Positions 1-7,625 of a stretch of 10,000 nt of DNA are shown here, one piece after another. This DNA comes from Actinidia chinensis (taxonomy: Eukaryota > Streptophyta > Magnoliopsida > Ericales > Actinidiaceae), in assembly GCA_009663005.1 (NCBI GenBank), contig CM018891.1, positions 3,700,465 to 3,710,464 of the forward strand, given 5' to 3'. A program made the translations under genes and the position numbers. Under the pieces are notes generated by a model. It saw only the letters and a program-made list of their open reading frames with translations. It had not been told where the DNA came from and made no database searches. The stretch's first letter is position 1; every line of letters starts with the position of its first letter.

Positions 1-22
1 CCAACTACCACCGGACGTTGCC

Positions 23-84
23 CACACGCCACGCGCGTGTGTTAGTGTCATTTTCACGCGGCACACACGTAATAAGGCGTGTGT
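23..84. repeat. Two short inverted repeats with CGCG boxes
   Basis: CACACGC at 23-29 pairs with GCGTGTG at 35-41 (7-bp arms, 5-base loop). ACACACG at 63-69 pairs with CGTGTGT at 78-84 (7-bp arms, 8-base loop). Both palindromes use the same CACACG core. The stretch also holds VCGCGB-type boxes at 31-36, 33-38 and 56-61, the motif known to bind CAMTA calmodulin-regulated factors in plants. The repeats are seen directly; a regulatory role is inference. Confidence 0.4.
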
Positions 85-112
85 AGCCGAGCCGACGAGC
101 CATAGCCAAGCC

Positions 113-149
113 TTGACCGAGCCGTTGTTGCTTTGACCAATCGTTGACT
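113..149 (+). promoter_or_regulatory. Cluster of three W-box motifs
   Basis: TTGACC occurs at 113-118 and 133-138, and TTGACT at 144-149, all on the plus strand within 37 bases. TTGAC(C/T) is the core bound by WRKY factors, which control many stress-responsive genes, including glycosyltransferases. A further TTGACT at 208-213 and a TTGAC core at 273-277 lie in the downstream direct repeat. The motifs are certain; function is inferred from their density and position about 165-200 bases upstream of the start codon. Confidence 0.45.
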
Positions 150-192
150 GAGTGGAAATATTATGAAAGTTTAGATAATTGAAATTTGGGTC

Positions 193-277
193 CCACTTAG
201 ATATGAATTGACTCTCTCCCTCTCTCAGACCTCTCCTTTTATTAGCATGCATGTTAGCCACTTAGATATGAATTGAC
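193..277 (+). repeat. 20-bp direct repeat in the leader
   Basis: The 20-base segment beginning CCACTTAGATATG is present at 193-212 and again, identically, at 258-277. The repeat starts are 65 bases apart. Each copy is followed by a CT-rich tract, so the duplicated unit is really repeat plus pyrimidine tract. It could be a small tandem duplication of the leader, the duplication left by an excised transposon, or an assembly artefact. Confidence 0.7.
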
Positions 278-311
278 ACTCTCTCTCTCATACACAATCA
301 GAGAAGCCACC

Positions 312-626
312 ATGGATTCAACAGGTGAACAACTCCATGTGATATTCCTTCCCTACATGGCACCAGGCCACATGATGTCCATGGTGGACATCGCCAGGCT
401 ATTTGCCGCGCACGGCGTTCACATCACCATTATAACCACTAAGATGAACGCCTTACGCTTCAAAGCCACCATCGATCGCGACACAGGCACATCACGATCG
501 AAATCATCCCTTTCCCTTCCGCCAAAGATGGCCTCGCTGAAGGCTGCAAAAACCTAGCCGACACCTCATCACACGAAGTGGCCAAGCAGCAATTTCATAC
601 CATTGACTTACTCCAACCCCCGATCG
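312..626 (+). pseudogene. UDP-glycosyltransferase, 5' fragment, frameshifted and interrupted
   Basis: This is the N-terminal part of a plant family-1 UGT, most like the UGT73 group. Such enzymes move a sugar from a UDP-sugar to small acceptors such as phenolics, hormones or terpenoids in the cytosol. The ATG at 312 sits in a near-ideal plant context (GCCACCATGG) and starts MDSTGEQLHVIFLPYMAPGH. The PGH motif puts the usual catalytic His at residue 20. HVIFLPYMAPGH, DIARLFAAHGV and TIITTKMNA are N-terminal Rossmann-domain strands of the GT-B fold. After the RDTG residues (about 480-488) the reading continues one base out of phase: from 488 the frame gives IEIIPFPSAKDGLAEGC, then HEVAKQQFHTIDLLQPPI, as expected for UGT73. 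In the original frame a stop comes at 555-557. At 626/627 the coding sequence meets the retroelement LTR. Only about 105 of roughly 480 residues are present, and the UDP-sugar-binding PSPG box is absent. The frameshift may be a sequencing error; the insertion is the larger lesion. Confidence 0.88.
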
Positions 627-837
627 TATTAGGAATCCAAGATCTCCAAGGACTCTACGCAGCAATAAATCAATTAGAATCACTACCCAATCCCATGATG
701 TAGGGGAATTATTTTATCCCTAATCTATCCTTCCTAATCAGTTGTAACCCTTTCTTATATAACACTTGTAAATGCCTTTGACAGAATACAAAATAACAGA
801 AAGGTATTCAAAATTGGGTTCTATCAGTTTATTCTCA
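627..837 (+). repeat. LTR 1 (5' LTR of copy 1)
   Basis: The 211-bp repeat begins TATTAGGAATCCAAGATC and ends TTTATTCTCA directly before the primer-binding site. It matches 5785-5997 along its whole length at very roughly 90 percent by eye, with mostly single-base indels. Its left edge is set where homology with LTR 2 begins; upstream bases differ (UGT sequence here, polypurine tract there). Termini are TA...CA rather than TG...CA. The five bases before it, GATCG at 622-626, are the candidate target-site duplication, whose partner lies outside the window. Confidence 0.92.
756..762 (+). promoter_or_regulatory. TATA box of LTR 1
   Basis: TATATAA lies in a block (CTTTCTTATATAACACTTGTA) that is unchanged in LTR 2. 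It is 129 bases into the LTR, a sensible place for the retroelement promoter, with transcription starting a few tens of bases downstream at the U3/R border. Confidence 0.6.
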
Positions 838-848
838 TGTATCAGAGC
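838..848 (+). other. Primer-binding site, copy 1 (initiator tRNA-Met)
   Basis: TGTATCAGAGC immediately follows the LTR. It is the plant initiator tRNA-Met primer-binding sequence TGGTATCAGAGC with one G missing. In the intact element the 3' end of tRNA-Met would prime minus-strand DNA synthesis here. Confidence 0.85.
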
Positions 849-899
849 GTGGTCTGTATTTTTTCTTTCGCATACTAAAATTAAGACAGAGGAACACAA

Positions 900-2235
900 C
901 ATTCAATCTTTTATCCATTTTTACCGACATTGGCGAAGCCCAGAGAAGATTCAGAGACTAATTTCTGACATCTCCTCTCCCTATTTTTTACACTCTGCTG
1001 ATCATCCCCGAAAACCCCCATTGTTGTAGTGCCTTTTGACTCACAAAACTATGGATTTGGAGTCGAGCCATCCAACCATGGCTCTTTGGCAAAAAATAAA
1101 TCAGGCTGTCGACAATCACTTCCAGTGTCCAAAGATGAGGATATTAAGCCTCTTTGGAAACGTAGTTTCAACAATGGTTCTTTCATGGATGCCTTAATAG
1201 CATCGACAATTTCAATCACCCCCCACCTTTCTTAACAATTGCCGACAGATCCCGTATGAAGAACTGTGGAGTGGACTCGAGTCAAGATTCACTCCAGGCA
1301 AATCACTCGACAACTCTCAAAATCCTAAAAAGGAGATCTCCCAATACTTGGAGCAAGGTATTTTTAACTATTACCACTTATGTATAATAACTTTCAAGGC
1401 GCTTTTGGTATCAACTTGGTATAGTATCGATCCACTCCGACTGATCCCGGAATGCAACGGTTTTACGAACCGACCCGCTGCGAGCATTCAAAGAAATGGT
1501 GTCGAATGGCACCGTGTTATACCAACTATTGATGGGCATCAATGAACCTCTACCATGCTTCTCTTCTCTTGCACACAAATACTTGCCATGGATCCACTTC
1601 CTCGACCTTGGGAAGGTCCTATGGCTTACTAATCGCAGGAAGAACACACCAAACTTCATAATCATTCACCACTCCCAGCCTACACAAGACGATTCAGCAT
1701 GGTGAGTCAAAATTCCAGCAACCACAAACAATCGCCCCGCCCCAAACCCTATGGTCGGAGGCATCAGTGCCATCATCAAGGACAAATACTCGCCCTTTTC
1801 TCACAAATCATGCCCAACTCCGCCAACCCTCAACAATTCCCTCAACACCCTTTATTTTTGGCAGGGTCCCCTGCCCTCCCGACATTACCGTCACACCTAA
1901 TCGGCAACAATCCTTGTGCGGGAATCCCCAACAGCCAGCCACAAAATACCTAATCAACTTGAACGGCCATCAAGTGCCGACTTGACAAGGGATCCAAATG
2001 CCTTTTTACTCAATTGTACCGTGTGGGACATTATAAATCCGGCTGGTTTTGTAACGCACAGGTCCCGAAATGGTTTTTCAATCGTCTCTCTCTCCACCCA
2101 ATCTTCCGGTCGGTCCAATTATGCAGTCTCCATCTCATCTGAGGCCATGATTTTCGTCTCACTTCTGAGCCCAGCCGAGGCTCGGTTGCAAGTTCCCCAA
2201 GCTTATGTGTCTTACGGATAATCTGTCTGCACATT
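900..2235 (+). pseudogene. gag: gag remnant, copy 1
   Basis: This is the decayed coat-protein region of the element. The N-terminal copia gag domain shows as HSADHP (near 992-1010), then LAKNKSG and KDEDIKPLWKR (near 1085-1165), then a UBN2-type part with EELWSGLESRF (about 1258-1292) and KKEISQYLEQG (about 1330-1360). LLMGINEP and LDLGKV (1520-1620) are the usual C-terminal gag features, followed by a polar Gln/Asn/Pro-rich tail at 1690-1960. A zinc-knuckle remnant lies at about 2004-2050; it is easier to read in copy 2 at 7118-7159. The motifs fall in different frames, with no frame open beyond about 100 codons. The start codon cannot be placed; 849-900 is untranslated leader without other visible features. 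Confidence 0.8.
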
Positions 2236-2560
2236 TTTACTGTACTACAGATTTCCTTTAAATAAACGAAGGATTAGTGATGAATTGGGGCATCCTCCAC
2301 ACTGACTCCCCTCACTTATCTTTTTTTAACTCCTATACAAATCTACTCACTGATAAGATATTGCCAGTTTTCGCTCTCCGCCTCTGGCGTCTGACCCATG
2401 CTGACTCCATACAGGAATATATTGTCACCCCACCCTTCCATTAAACCCTATTTAATGTCTCGCCTTTCCCAGTTTTCGTTTTTAATTTTAATAACTATGT
2501 GCAACAAATTCTCTCGTGATCATTAGTGCATTGTTTTTTTTCCCCCCACTTTATGTCTTT
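2236..2560 (+). pseudogene. pol: Aspartic protease remnant, copy 1
   Basis: The retroelement protease cuts the gag-pol polyprotein. Its active-site segment aligns with copy 2 at 7363-7386 and lies at about 2278-2312, where GGGGCATCCTCCAC is readable but the catalytic Asp codon is scrambled by indels. Downstream, sequence matching the conserved end of the domain before integrase is found at about 2460-2520. The frame is broken several times. The call depends on position and on alignment with copy 2 more than on its own translation. Confidence 0.65.
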
Positions 2561-3600
2561 TTCAGGACCTCAAATCTGAAGACTGTGGATTAGAGCGGGT
2601 AGGCACGCAATGCTTATACTACCTCTGCCCTCATCCTCCACCATACTCGCAACCATCCGATGACCCCGGGCTCCTATGGCTGACCAACGATTAGGTTCAT
2701 CCACCACCTACTAGTTTACCCCCTCTTTTTTTTGGCCACAAACAACCATCTTCATCCACCTCCACCCATAATTCTCCTTGTGATGCATTTTTTACGTTGC
2801 AAAGCACAATGAGATTACCTTTTTATTTCATTCTCAATAAAATACTGTTCCTTTTTGCTCGTATATTTGTTTGACATTTTGGGGTGGTATCATAACTTTT
2901 TTCATAACTTGTGGGGCTTCGTTATTTTCTAACAATCGTAGAGACGATTGGCACGCGTACTACTTGGGTAATCTCTATTGCGTTCCAATCGGAAGCTTTT
3001 TCCAAGATCCAATTTTTCATCAACTGGTCAAAACTCATTTTTAATGGGCTAAAGTCAAATAAAACTTTTCGTTCGGACAATGCCCAAGATTTTTTATCTC
3101 GTCCGGTTCAAAAATTATTTCATGATATGGGATTTACAAGATTTTACATGTGTTGATAACCCCCCCTACCCCTCAACAAAATGTTTAGCATAACGCAAAT
3201 ATCGTCACATATAATGTGGCTCCCTGCTTACGATTTTCAAGCCCACCTCCTATCAAGTTTTGGGGCGAATGTAATGCTTCCCGCCGTATATCTCATTAAC
3301 TGTACTCTCCCTGTGTCGAAACTGAAAATATTAAAAATTTCTCCATTTAGACCCCTTTCGCAAACTCCAACTCGACAAATTCTTACGTGTTTTTTTGGAT
3401 GCTTATTATGGACAACATCTCCGGTCCGGCGATAAAGTGATTCATTTTCAACCTCACGGTTCCCGTGGGGATTTTTATTGATCACCGCTCTCCCTTCCGC
3501 CGCCACAGGTGGATACCGGGTTTTAATCTCCGACACGAACATATTTTTTTATATCTCGGGATGTTACTTTTATTAGAACATCACTACCCAATAAGATCCA
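2561..3600 (+). pseudogene. pol: Integrase remnant, copy 1
   Basis: Integrase inserts the DNA copy into the host genome. The pre-integrase and zinc-binding HHCC part lies at about 2561-2805, with the decayed His-box region near 2675-2700. In the catalytic core the first Asp codon is GAC at 2873-2875. The longest readable piece is 2911-3156, with RYFLTIV, EAFSKIQFFI and FRSDNAQDF; the second catalytic Asp is at 3076-3078. The expected catalytic Glu position about 38 codons later reads TAA at 3191-3193, against GAA in copy 2, so the active-site triad is lost here. C-terminal core and SH3-like parts follow: a frame reading LPAVYLINCT near 3280-3305, FFGCL near 3390, and 3445-3600. Confidence 0.83.
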
Positions 3601-4063
3601 CTCCCTAATCTATCCCCAAAACCCACCACCCACGGCCCAGGAAACTCCCACCCTCCTTATCCACCCAAACCCCACCCACCTGACCACCCTCCCGAATCAA
3701 CTAATTTCCAGTACCGGAAACCCTCCCCATGGACAAACAAACCCCTCCCAGTCATCCCCAACCTCCTTAAAACCTCCGTCTCGACCATCACCTCTTGGCA
3801 TCCCGTAACATCGTCCCCTGGACTATATATACTCGGACATACATCTGGCCGCTATACCCTTCCCCTCCCGCCACAACGGCCTTCCACCCCCGCTTCCGCC
3901 ACCCACCCCCGCTTCCTCCTCAGTTTTCAGGTCGGTCCAATCCTCTTGGTCATTTCCTCCTTTGTTCTACTCACCCTTTTCATCATCAACACCTTTCACA
4001 ATTTCATCATTCACCGTCTCCATCTTGCTTTTTTCCAATCGATTTTAATCCAACTTCTTCATG
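3601..4063 (+). pseudogene. pol: Integrase to reverse-transcriptase linker, copy 1
   Basis: This C-rich stretch codes in several frames for Pro/Ser/Thr-rich sequence with no recognisable domain. It sits exactly between the integrase end and the reverse-transcriptase start, where copia elements carry a variable, proline-rich, low-conservation linker. Copy 2 has the same kind of sequence at 8571-8933. I see no host gene here; the hydrophobic peptide readable at 3946-4020 lies in a shadow frame. Confidence 0.65.
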
Positions 4064-5000
4064 ACCCTACTTCCTATAGTCAAGCAATCAAACCAACGCT
4101 CACTAGTTTGATGCCATTTCTAAGGAAATTCAATGCACTTGAAGCCAATAAAACTTAGATTCCTCTACTTTTCTACTTCTCTTCCTCCCACTGAAAAAAA
4201 AATCGAGTCAGTTTGTAAATGGATTTTTAAGACAAAATTAAAGTAAGAACGGAAAAAAAAAAAAAAAAAAGATCCGTAGAACGCTACAAAAGCTCGCCTG
4301 GTGGCCAAAGGTTATCCTCAAGTCAAGGGTTTAACTTTCATGACACTTTTGCGCCTGTAGCCAAGCTGGTAACTATGCCGTTGTGTTTCTTGGCTATTGT
4401 TTGCCGCGCTCGCAACTGCATTTACCAACACAACTATACTTTAACAATGCCTTCTTACACGGTGATCTCGACGAGGATGTTTATAATATGTCCCTTCCTC
4501 CTTCGGGATATGGCTGCCCAGGGAAACGCGTGTCTGCCCCTTGCAAAAATCCTTTATGGGCTCAAACAAGCATCTCATAAAATTGGTCACGTACTCTAAA
4601 CTGTCTACCGTTCTCATATCCGCTGGTTTTTCACCAATCACAAGCTGATCACTCTTTCTCCTTTCCCGCGTCAACGTGACCTACAATATTGGTTGTTTTG
4701 TTTTATGTTGATGATTTGCTTCTTAGCAGGCAAATGATTTGGGCTCTATCTGTTGGCTTACAGGATTTCCTATCCATTAAATTTCAGTTAAAAGATTTGG
4801 GAAAGCTTTCAAATATTTTTGTGGGCATCGAAAGTGGCTCGATCATACTGCAGGCATTTTTATTAATCAACGCAAATACATTCTTTATCATCTCCTTACG
4901 GATGCAGGGCAATCATTTTTGTCGCCACCGGCCTCTTCATCACCAATGGAGCAACCTCTCAAGTTGTCTGCGGATTCCTGGTGATCCCCCTCCGACCCTA
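4064..5000 (+). pseudogene. pol: Reverse transcriptase remnant, copy 1
   Basis: This is the copia-type reverse transcriptase (RVT_2 family), which copies element RNA into DNA. In order it shows PTSYSQAIK and FNALEANKT at the start (4064-4158), ARLVAKGYPQVKG and FAPVAKLVT (about 4287-4372), FLHGDLDEDVY with a catalytic Asp at 4464-4466, a LYGLKQAS motif at about 4551-4580, and the diagnostic YVDD box at 4704-4715 with both catalytic Asp codons intact. FQLKDLGKL and FVGIE follow at about 4780-4830. A run of 18 A at 4253-4270 interrupts the domain and replaces coding sequence found in copy 2. Frames change at least four times. Confidence 0.9.
4253..4270 (+). repeat. 18-base A homopolymer inside the RT region
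   Basis: Eighteen consecutive A bases sit between AAGAACGG and GATCCGTAG. At the matching place copy 2 (about 9100-9112) has AAAAGTTAGAG and no long run. The run is not at an element end, so it is not a retroposon poly-A tail; slippage or a sequencing artefact is likelier. A second, nine-base A run is at 4194-4202, a place where copy 2 also has an A run. Confidence 0.9.
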
Positions 5001-5777
5001 GTCTATAATCGCGGCTTAGTGGTCGCCTAATAGACTCTAACTATTACTCCTCTATTACTCGCCGGACATAACATTTGCCGTCAATTTTGCTCATTCAATT
5101 CATGCATACCTCTCGAGGTCCCTCACTTGGATGCTGCCACTCGAATTCTTCGGCTACCTTAAGGGCTCCATCTTCACATGGTTATACTATTTTCTTCTAA
5201 TACGGACCTCCCGGTCATGGCGGTTACACTGACTCAGATTGGGGCTATTTGCCCAATGACTCGTCGCCCAATCTAACTGGTTATTTAATTACCCTTGTGT
5301 AGATCCTGTTTCTCTGGCGTCTAAAAGCAAAGTGTTTGTCCTCCGCTCCCGCTTTCCTCCCGCCGAAGCCGAATATCGGGCCAATAGGCCTCCAACCACC
5401 TACTATTATTATGTCTTCGGAATTTACCTCAGTGATTTAGCGGTCCCTTCCCTCTGTCCTCGACCCGATTCGGCCTATATTATTCTTACGAGCCAACCAA
5501 GCGCTTTTACATATTCGCAGGCATATGTGTCCGACGGGAATCCAGTCTTTCCATAGCGGGGTGACCCTTCCACCACATATCGAAATCCCACTGTCACCAG
5601 CTAGCTCATTCGTTTAACGAGTCCCAACAAGCGCCTTCTTCTTCATTTCAGCTCAAAATCATAATTGCTCTCTGCTGCCCAGTTTACGATGTTTTCACCA
5701 AGGCCCTTAGGTGTCGAACAATATCCGCATCTTGCATCCAAGCTGGCAATTAATGTCTCCTCCATGCTCCATCTTGA
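5001..5777 (+). pseudogene. pol: Connection and RNase H remnant, copy 1, with pol stop
   Basis: RNase H removes the RNA strand during element replication. The connection part (5001-5170) covers the Tyr-Arg-rich segment and the region before LEILR-type sequence. RNase H begins near 5200, with TDSDWG at 5228-5245 carrying catalytic Asp codons at 5231-5233 and 5237-5239. PAEAEYRA (about 5359-5383) holds the conserved Glu at 5365-5367. A segment equivalent to the DNQAALHIA and KHIEID region is spread over 5475-5600 with frame changes, and DVFTKAL is at about 5688-5709. The likely terminal codon of pol is TGA at 5775-5777, just inside the polypurine tract, as expected for copia. Confidence 0.85.
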
Positions 5778-5784
5778 GGGGAAA
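5776..5784 (+). other. Polypurine tract, copy 1
   Basis: GAGGGGAAA directly precedes LTR 2. It is the purine run that resists RNase H and primes plus-strand DNA synthesis. Its end fixes the left edge of LTR 2 at 5785 independently of the LTR alignment. Confidence 0.85.
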
Positions 5785-5997
5785 TATTAGCAATCCAAGA
5801 TCTCCAAGGACTCTACGCAGCATAAATCAATTAGAATCCTACCCAATCCATATATTGTAGGGGATTATTCTACTCCCTTAATCTATCCCTTCTAACTAAT
5901 CAGTTGTACCCTTTCTTATATAACACTTGTAATATGCCGTTGACAGATACAAATAACCTAGAAAGGTATTCAATTGGTTTCTATCAGTTTATTTTCA
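5785..5997 (+). repeat. LTR 2, shared by copies 1 and 2
   Basis: This 213-bp repeat begins TATTAGCAATCCAAGATC and ends TCAGTTTATTTTCA. It follows the polypurine tract of copy 1 and is followed at once by the primer-binding site of copy 2, so one LTR serves two internal regions. Differences from LTR 1 are mainly single-base gains and losses, a few of them substitutions. Like LTR 1 it starts with TA, not TG. Confidence 0.92.
5917..5923 (+). promoter_or_regulatory. TATA box of LTR 2
   Basis: TATATAA lies at the same place (132 bases in) and in the same unchanged block as in LTR 1. It would drive transcription into copy 2. Confidence 0.6.
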
Positions 5998-6010
5998 TGG
6001 TATCGACGCC
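5998..6010 (+). other. Primer-binding site, copy 2 (degenerate)
   Basis: TGGTATCGACGCC follows LTR 2. The first seven bases match the initiator tRNA-Met site exactly; the remainder departs from CAGAGC by small indels. Its position directly after the LTR end supports the call. Confidence 0.75.
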
Positions 6011-6059
6011 GTGGTCTTTGTATTTTTTCTTTCGCATAATAAACTCGAGCGAACACAAC

Positions 6060-7325
6060 ACCTTCAATCTTTTATCCATTTTTACCGACAGGCAGAAAGA
6101 CCAAGAGAAGATTCAGAGACTAATTTCTGACATCTCCTTCCCTATTTTTTACCACTCCTGACTGATATCACCGAACCCCACCTTGTTGATATTGCCTGAC
6201 TCACCACAAACTAGTCGGGAGTGAGCCTCACCCAGGCTCTTGTGCAAAAAATAAAAATAAATCAGGCTTCATCGACAACTCATCCGGTCCAAAAGATGAG
6301 GATATAAGACTCTTTGGAAACGAGTTTAAACAAATGGTTCTTTCATGGTGGCAATAGCATCGACAATGCAATCACCCCACGTTTTAACAAGTGCCGCACA
6401 ACCGTTATGACGTGGAGTGGTGAACTCGAGTAAAGATTCACCTCAAGGCAATCACAGCGGACCATCTCAAAATCCCAACGGGAGATCTCCAATCTTGAAG
6501 CAAGGTATTTTTAATTTACAAATTATTATATTAACTTCAAGACGCTTTGGGATCAACTGATAGTATCGATCCACCTCCGGAATGCAGTGTAACACCGCTG
6601 CAGCATTGCAAAGAAAGCAAGGTGTTCGATCTGCACGTGATACCAACTATTGATGGGCGCATTCAATGAACCCTTACCATGTTCTACGCACACAAAATAC
6701 TTGCAATGGATCCAATTCCCGAATTTGGGAAGGTCTATGGATGACTTAATCGCAGAAGAACCACACCAAGATTCATCATCAGTCACCACTACCCAGCCTA
6801 CACAAGAAGACTTCAGAAATGGTGAGTCAAAATTCCAACCACACACAAATAGACCCAAACCCAAGGGCGGGGTAGGTTTGCGGGGGGTGGGGTGGTGGGC
6901 GGTAGCAGTGCCATCATCAAGCGGACAAACGCTTCTTTTCTCAAAATCCACCCAATAGCCAACCCACAGCGCTCAACAACTTTATTGATAGGGGCCCCTG
7001 CCCCGACAACAGCAGCCTAATCCGGCAACAAACCCTGGTGCGGCGCAAATCCACGCCAGCCACAAAATACCTAACAACTTGACCACATCAAGCGACTGCA
7101 AGGGATCCAAATGCCTTTGTACTCTTGTAACTTGTTGGGGACATATAAATCAGGCTTATGTAAACTCACCAGGTACCCGAAATGGTTTTTCAATCGTCTC
7201 TCAACAATCTTCCGGTCGGTCCAATTATGCAGCTCAATCTGAGGCCATGAATTTCAGTCCTAACTTGAGCCCAGCCGAGGCCTCCCAAGATATGGTTATT
7301 AAGGATAATCTGTCTGCCCTTTTTA
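6060..7325 (+). pseudogene. gag: gag remnant, copy 2
   Basis: Copy 2 of the coat-protein region. The N-terminal domain is badly broken, with KDEDI-type sequence near 6290-6310. The best-preserved part is 6650-6958, where LIAEEPHQDSSSVTTTQPTQ (about 6746-6805) and RPKPKGG (about 6851-6872) read in one frame. A retroviral-type zinc knuckle of the C-X2-C-X4-H-X4-C kind is recognisable over about 7118-7159, with its Cys and His codons in order though indels shift the frame; this is the nucleic-acid-binding motif at the end of copia gag. A polar stretch including NYAAQSEAMNFSPNLSPAEA (about 7223-7282) then leads to the protease. The knuckle is clearer than in copy 1. Confidence 0.82.
6865..6898 (+). 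other. G-rich tract, possible G-quadruplex
   Basis: Runs of three to six G (6865-6867, 6869-6872, 6882-6887, 6889-6892, 6896-6898) lie in 34 bases, enough for a four-tract G-quadruplex on the plus strand. The matching part of copy 1 (about 1738-1765) is C-rich and lacks it, so it is not a conserved element feature. It lies in the glycine-coding tail of gag and may include homopolymer errors. Confidence 0.4.
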
Positions 7326-7625
7326 CTGGTAATACAGATTTTCCTTTAAACGAATGGATATTGATAATGGGGCATCCTCCCACATGACGACTCACTTATC
7401 TTTTTTCATCCTTATAAGCTCTGATAGATATTGCCAGTTCGCCGACTATGGCTCTAAACCAGCTGGACTCCCATACAGGAGATATATTGTCACCCTTCCA
7501 TTACCCTATTTAAGGTCTCGCATGTCCCAAAGTTTTCGTTTTAATTTAATAACTGTGCCAAATGCAACAATTATATCGTGATCTAAGTGCATGTTTGTTT
7601 CCCCCTACTTTATGTCTTTTTCAGG
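7326..7625 (+). pseudogene. pol: Aspartic protease remnant, copy 2
   Basis: The active-site segment is readable: DNGASSHM at 7363-7386, with the catalytic Asp codon GAT at 7363-7365. The residue after it is Asn where the family has Ser or Thr (D-S/T-G). TTHLSFF follows, then DRYCQF. The frame stays open from 7354 to 7581 but drifts out of the protease frame after about residue 30, so FRFNLI near 7539 is again recognisable as the conserved end of the domain. Whether Asn is real or a base-call error cannot be told. Confidence 0.8.

Larger units (their letters stand above)
1..311 (+). promoter_or_regulatory. Upstream and leader region of the UGT gene
   Basis: This non-coding stretch lies directly upstream of the UGT start codon. 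The first 90 bases are rich in CACACG/CGTGTG and CGCG motifs, and 85-124 repeats AGCC several times. Then come W-box motifs (113-149), an AT-richer part (155-190) and two pyrimidine (CT) tracts at about 211-240 and 278-290, typical of plant 5' leaders. No convincing TATAAA box is visible, so I do not mark a transcription start. The whole stretch is inferred to be promoter plus 5' untranslated region from its position. Confidence 0.5.
627..5997 (+). mobile_element. Ty1/copia LTR retrotransposon, copy 1 (LTR to LTR)
   Basis: The element is bounded by two LTRs of about 212 bp (627-837 and 5785-5997). A tRNA-Met primer-binding site follows the first and a polypurine tract precedes the second. Between them gag, protease, integrase, reverse transcriptase and RNase H traces occur in that order; integrase ahead of reverse transcriptase defines copia rather than gypsy. 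Span is 5371 bp, within the copia range, though the internal part (4947 bp) looks inflated by small insertions compared with copy 2. The insertion lies in the UGT coding sequence. No open frame covers any domain, so as written it cannot act on its own. Short LTRs fit the Ale/Retrofit-like lineages, but I do not assign a clade. Confidence 0.93.

Noticed and set aside
273..311. Upstream in-frame TTG start extending the UGT by 13 codons
   Set aside because: The ATG at 312 has a GCCACCATGG context and begins the conserved UGT N-terminus; the extension is CT-rich leader.
664..669. AATAAA in LTR 1 as a polyadenylation signal
   Set aside because: It lies upstream of the TATA box, in U3, and LTR 2 has CATAAA at the same place, so it is not a convincing signal.
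1916..2221. 101-codon plus-strand frame that might be a separate small gene
   Set aside because: It overlaps the gag tail and zinc-knuckle region of the retroelement and matches copy 2 at nucleotide level across frame changes.
3237..3542. 101-codon minus-strand frame
   Set aside because: It is antisense to the integrase C-terminal region; no recognisable domain, and not open in copy 2.
3946..4064. Hydrophobic, membrane-like peptide in the plus strand
   Set aside because: It is in the integrase to reverse-transcriptase linker of copy 1, does not persist in copy 2, and results from T/C-rich codons in a shadow frame.
6553..6951. 132-codon minus-strand open frame, the longest in the window
   Set aside because: It lies antisense to recognisable gag sequence and has no domain. 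The long frame comes from C/G-rich gag tail composition.
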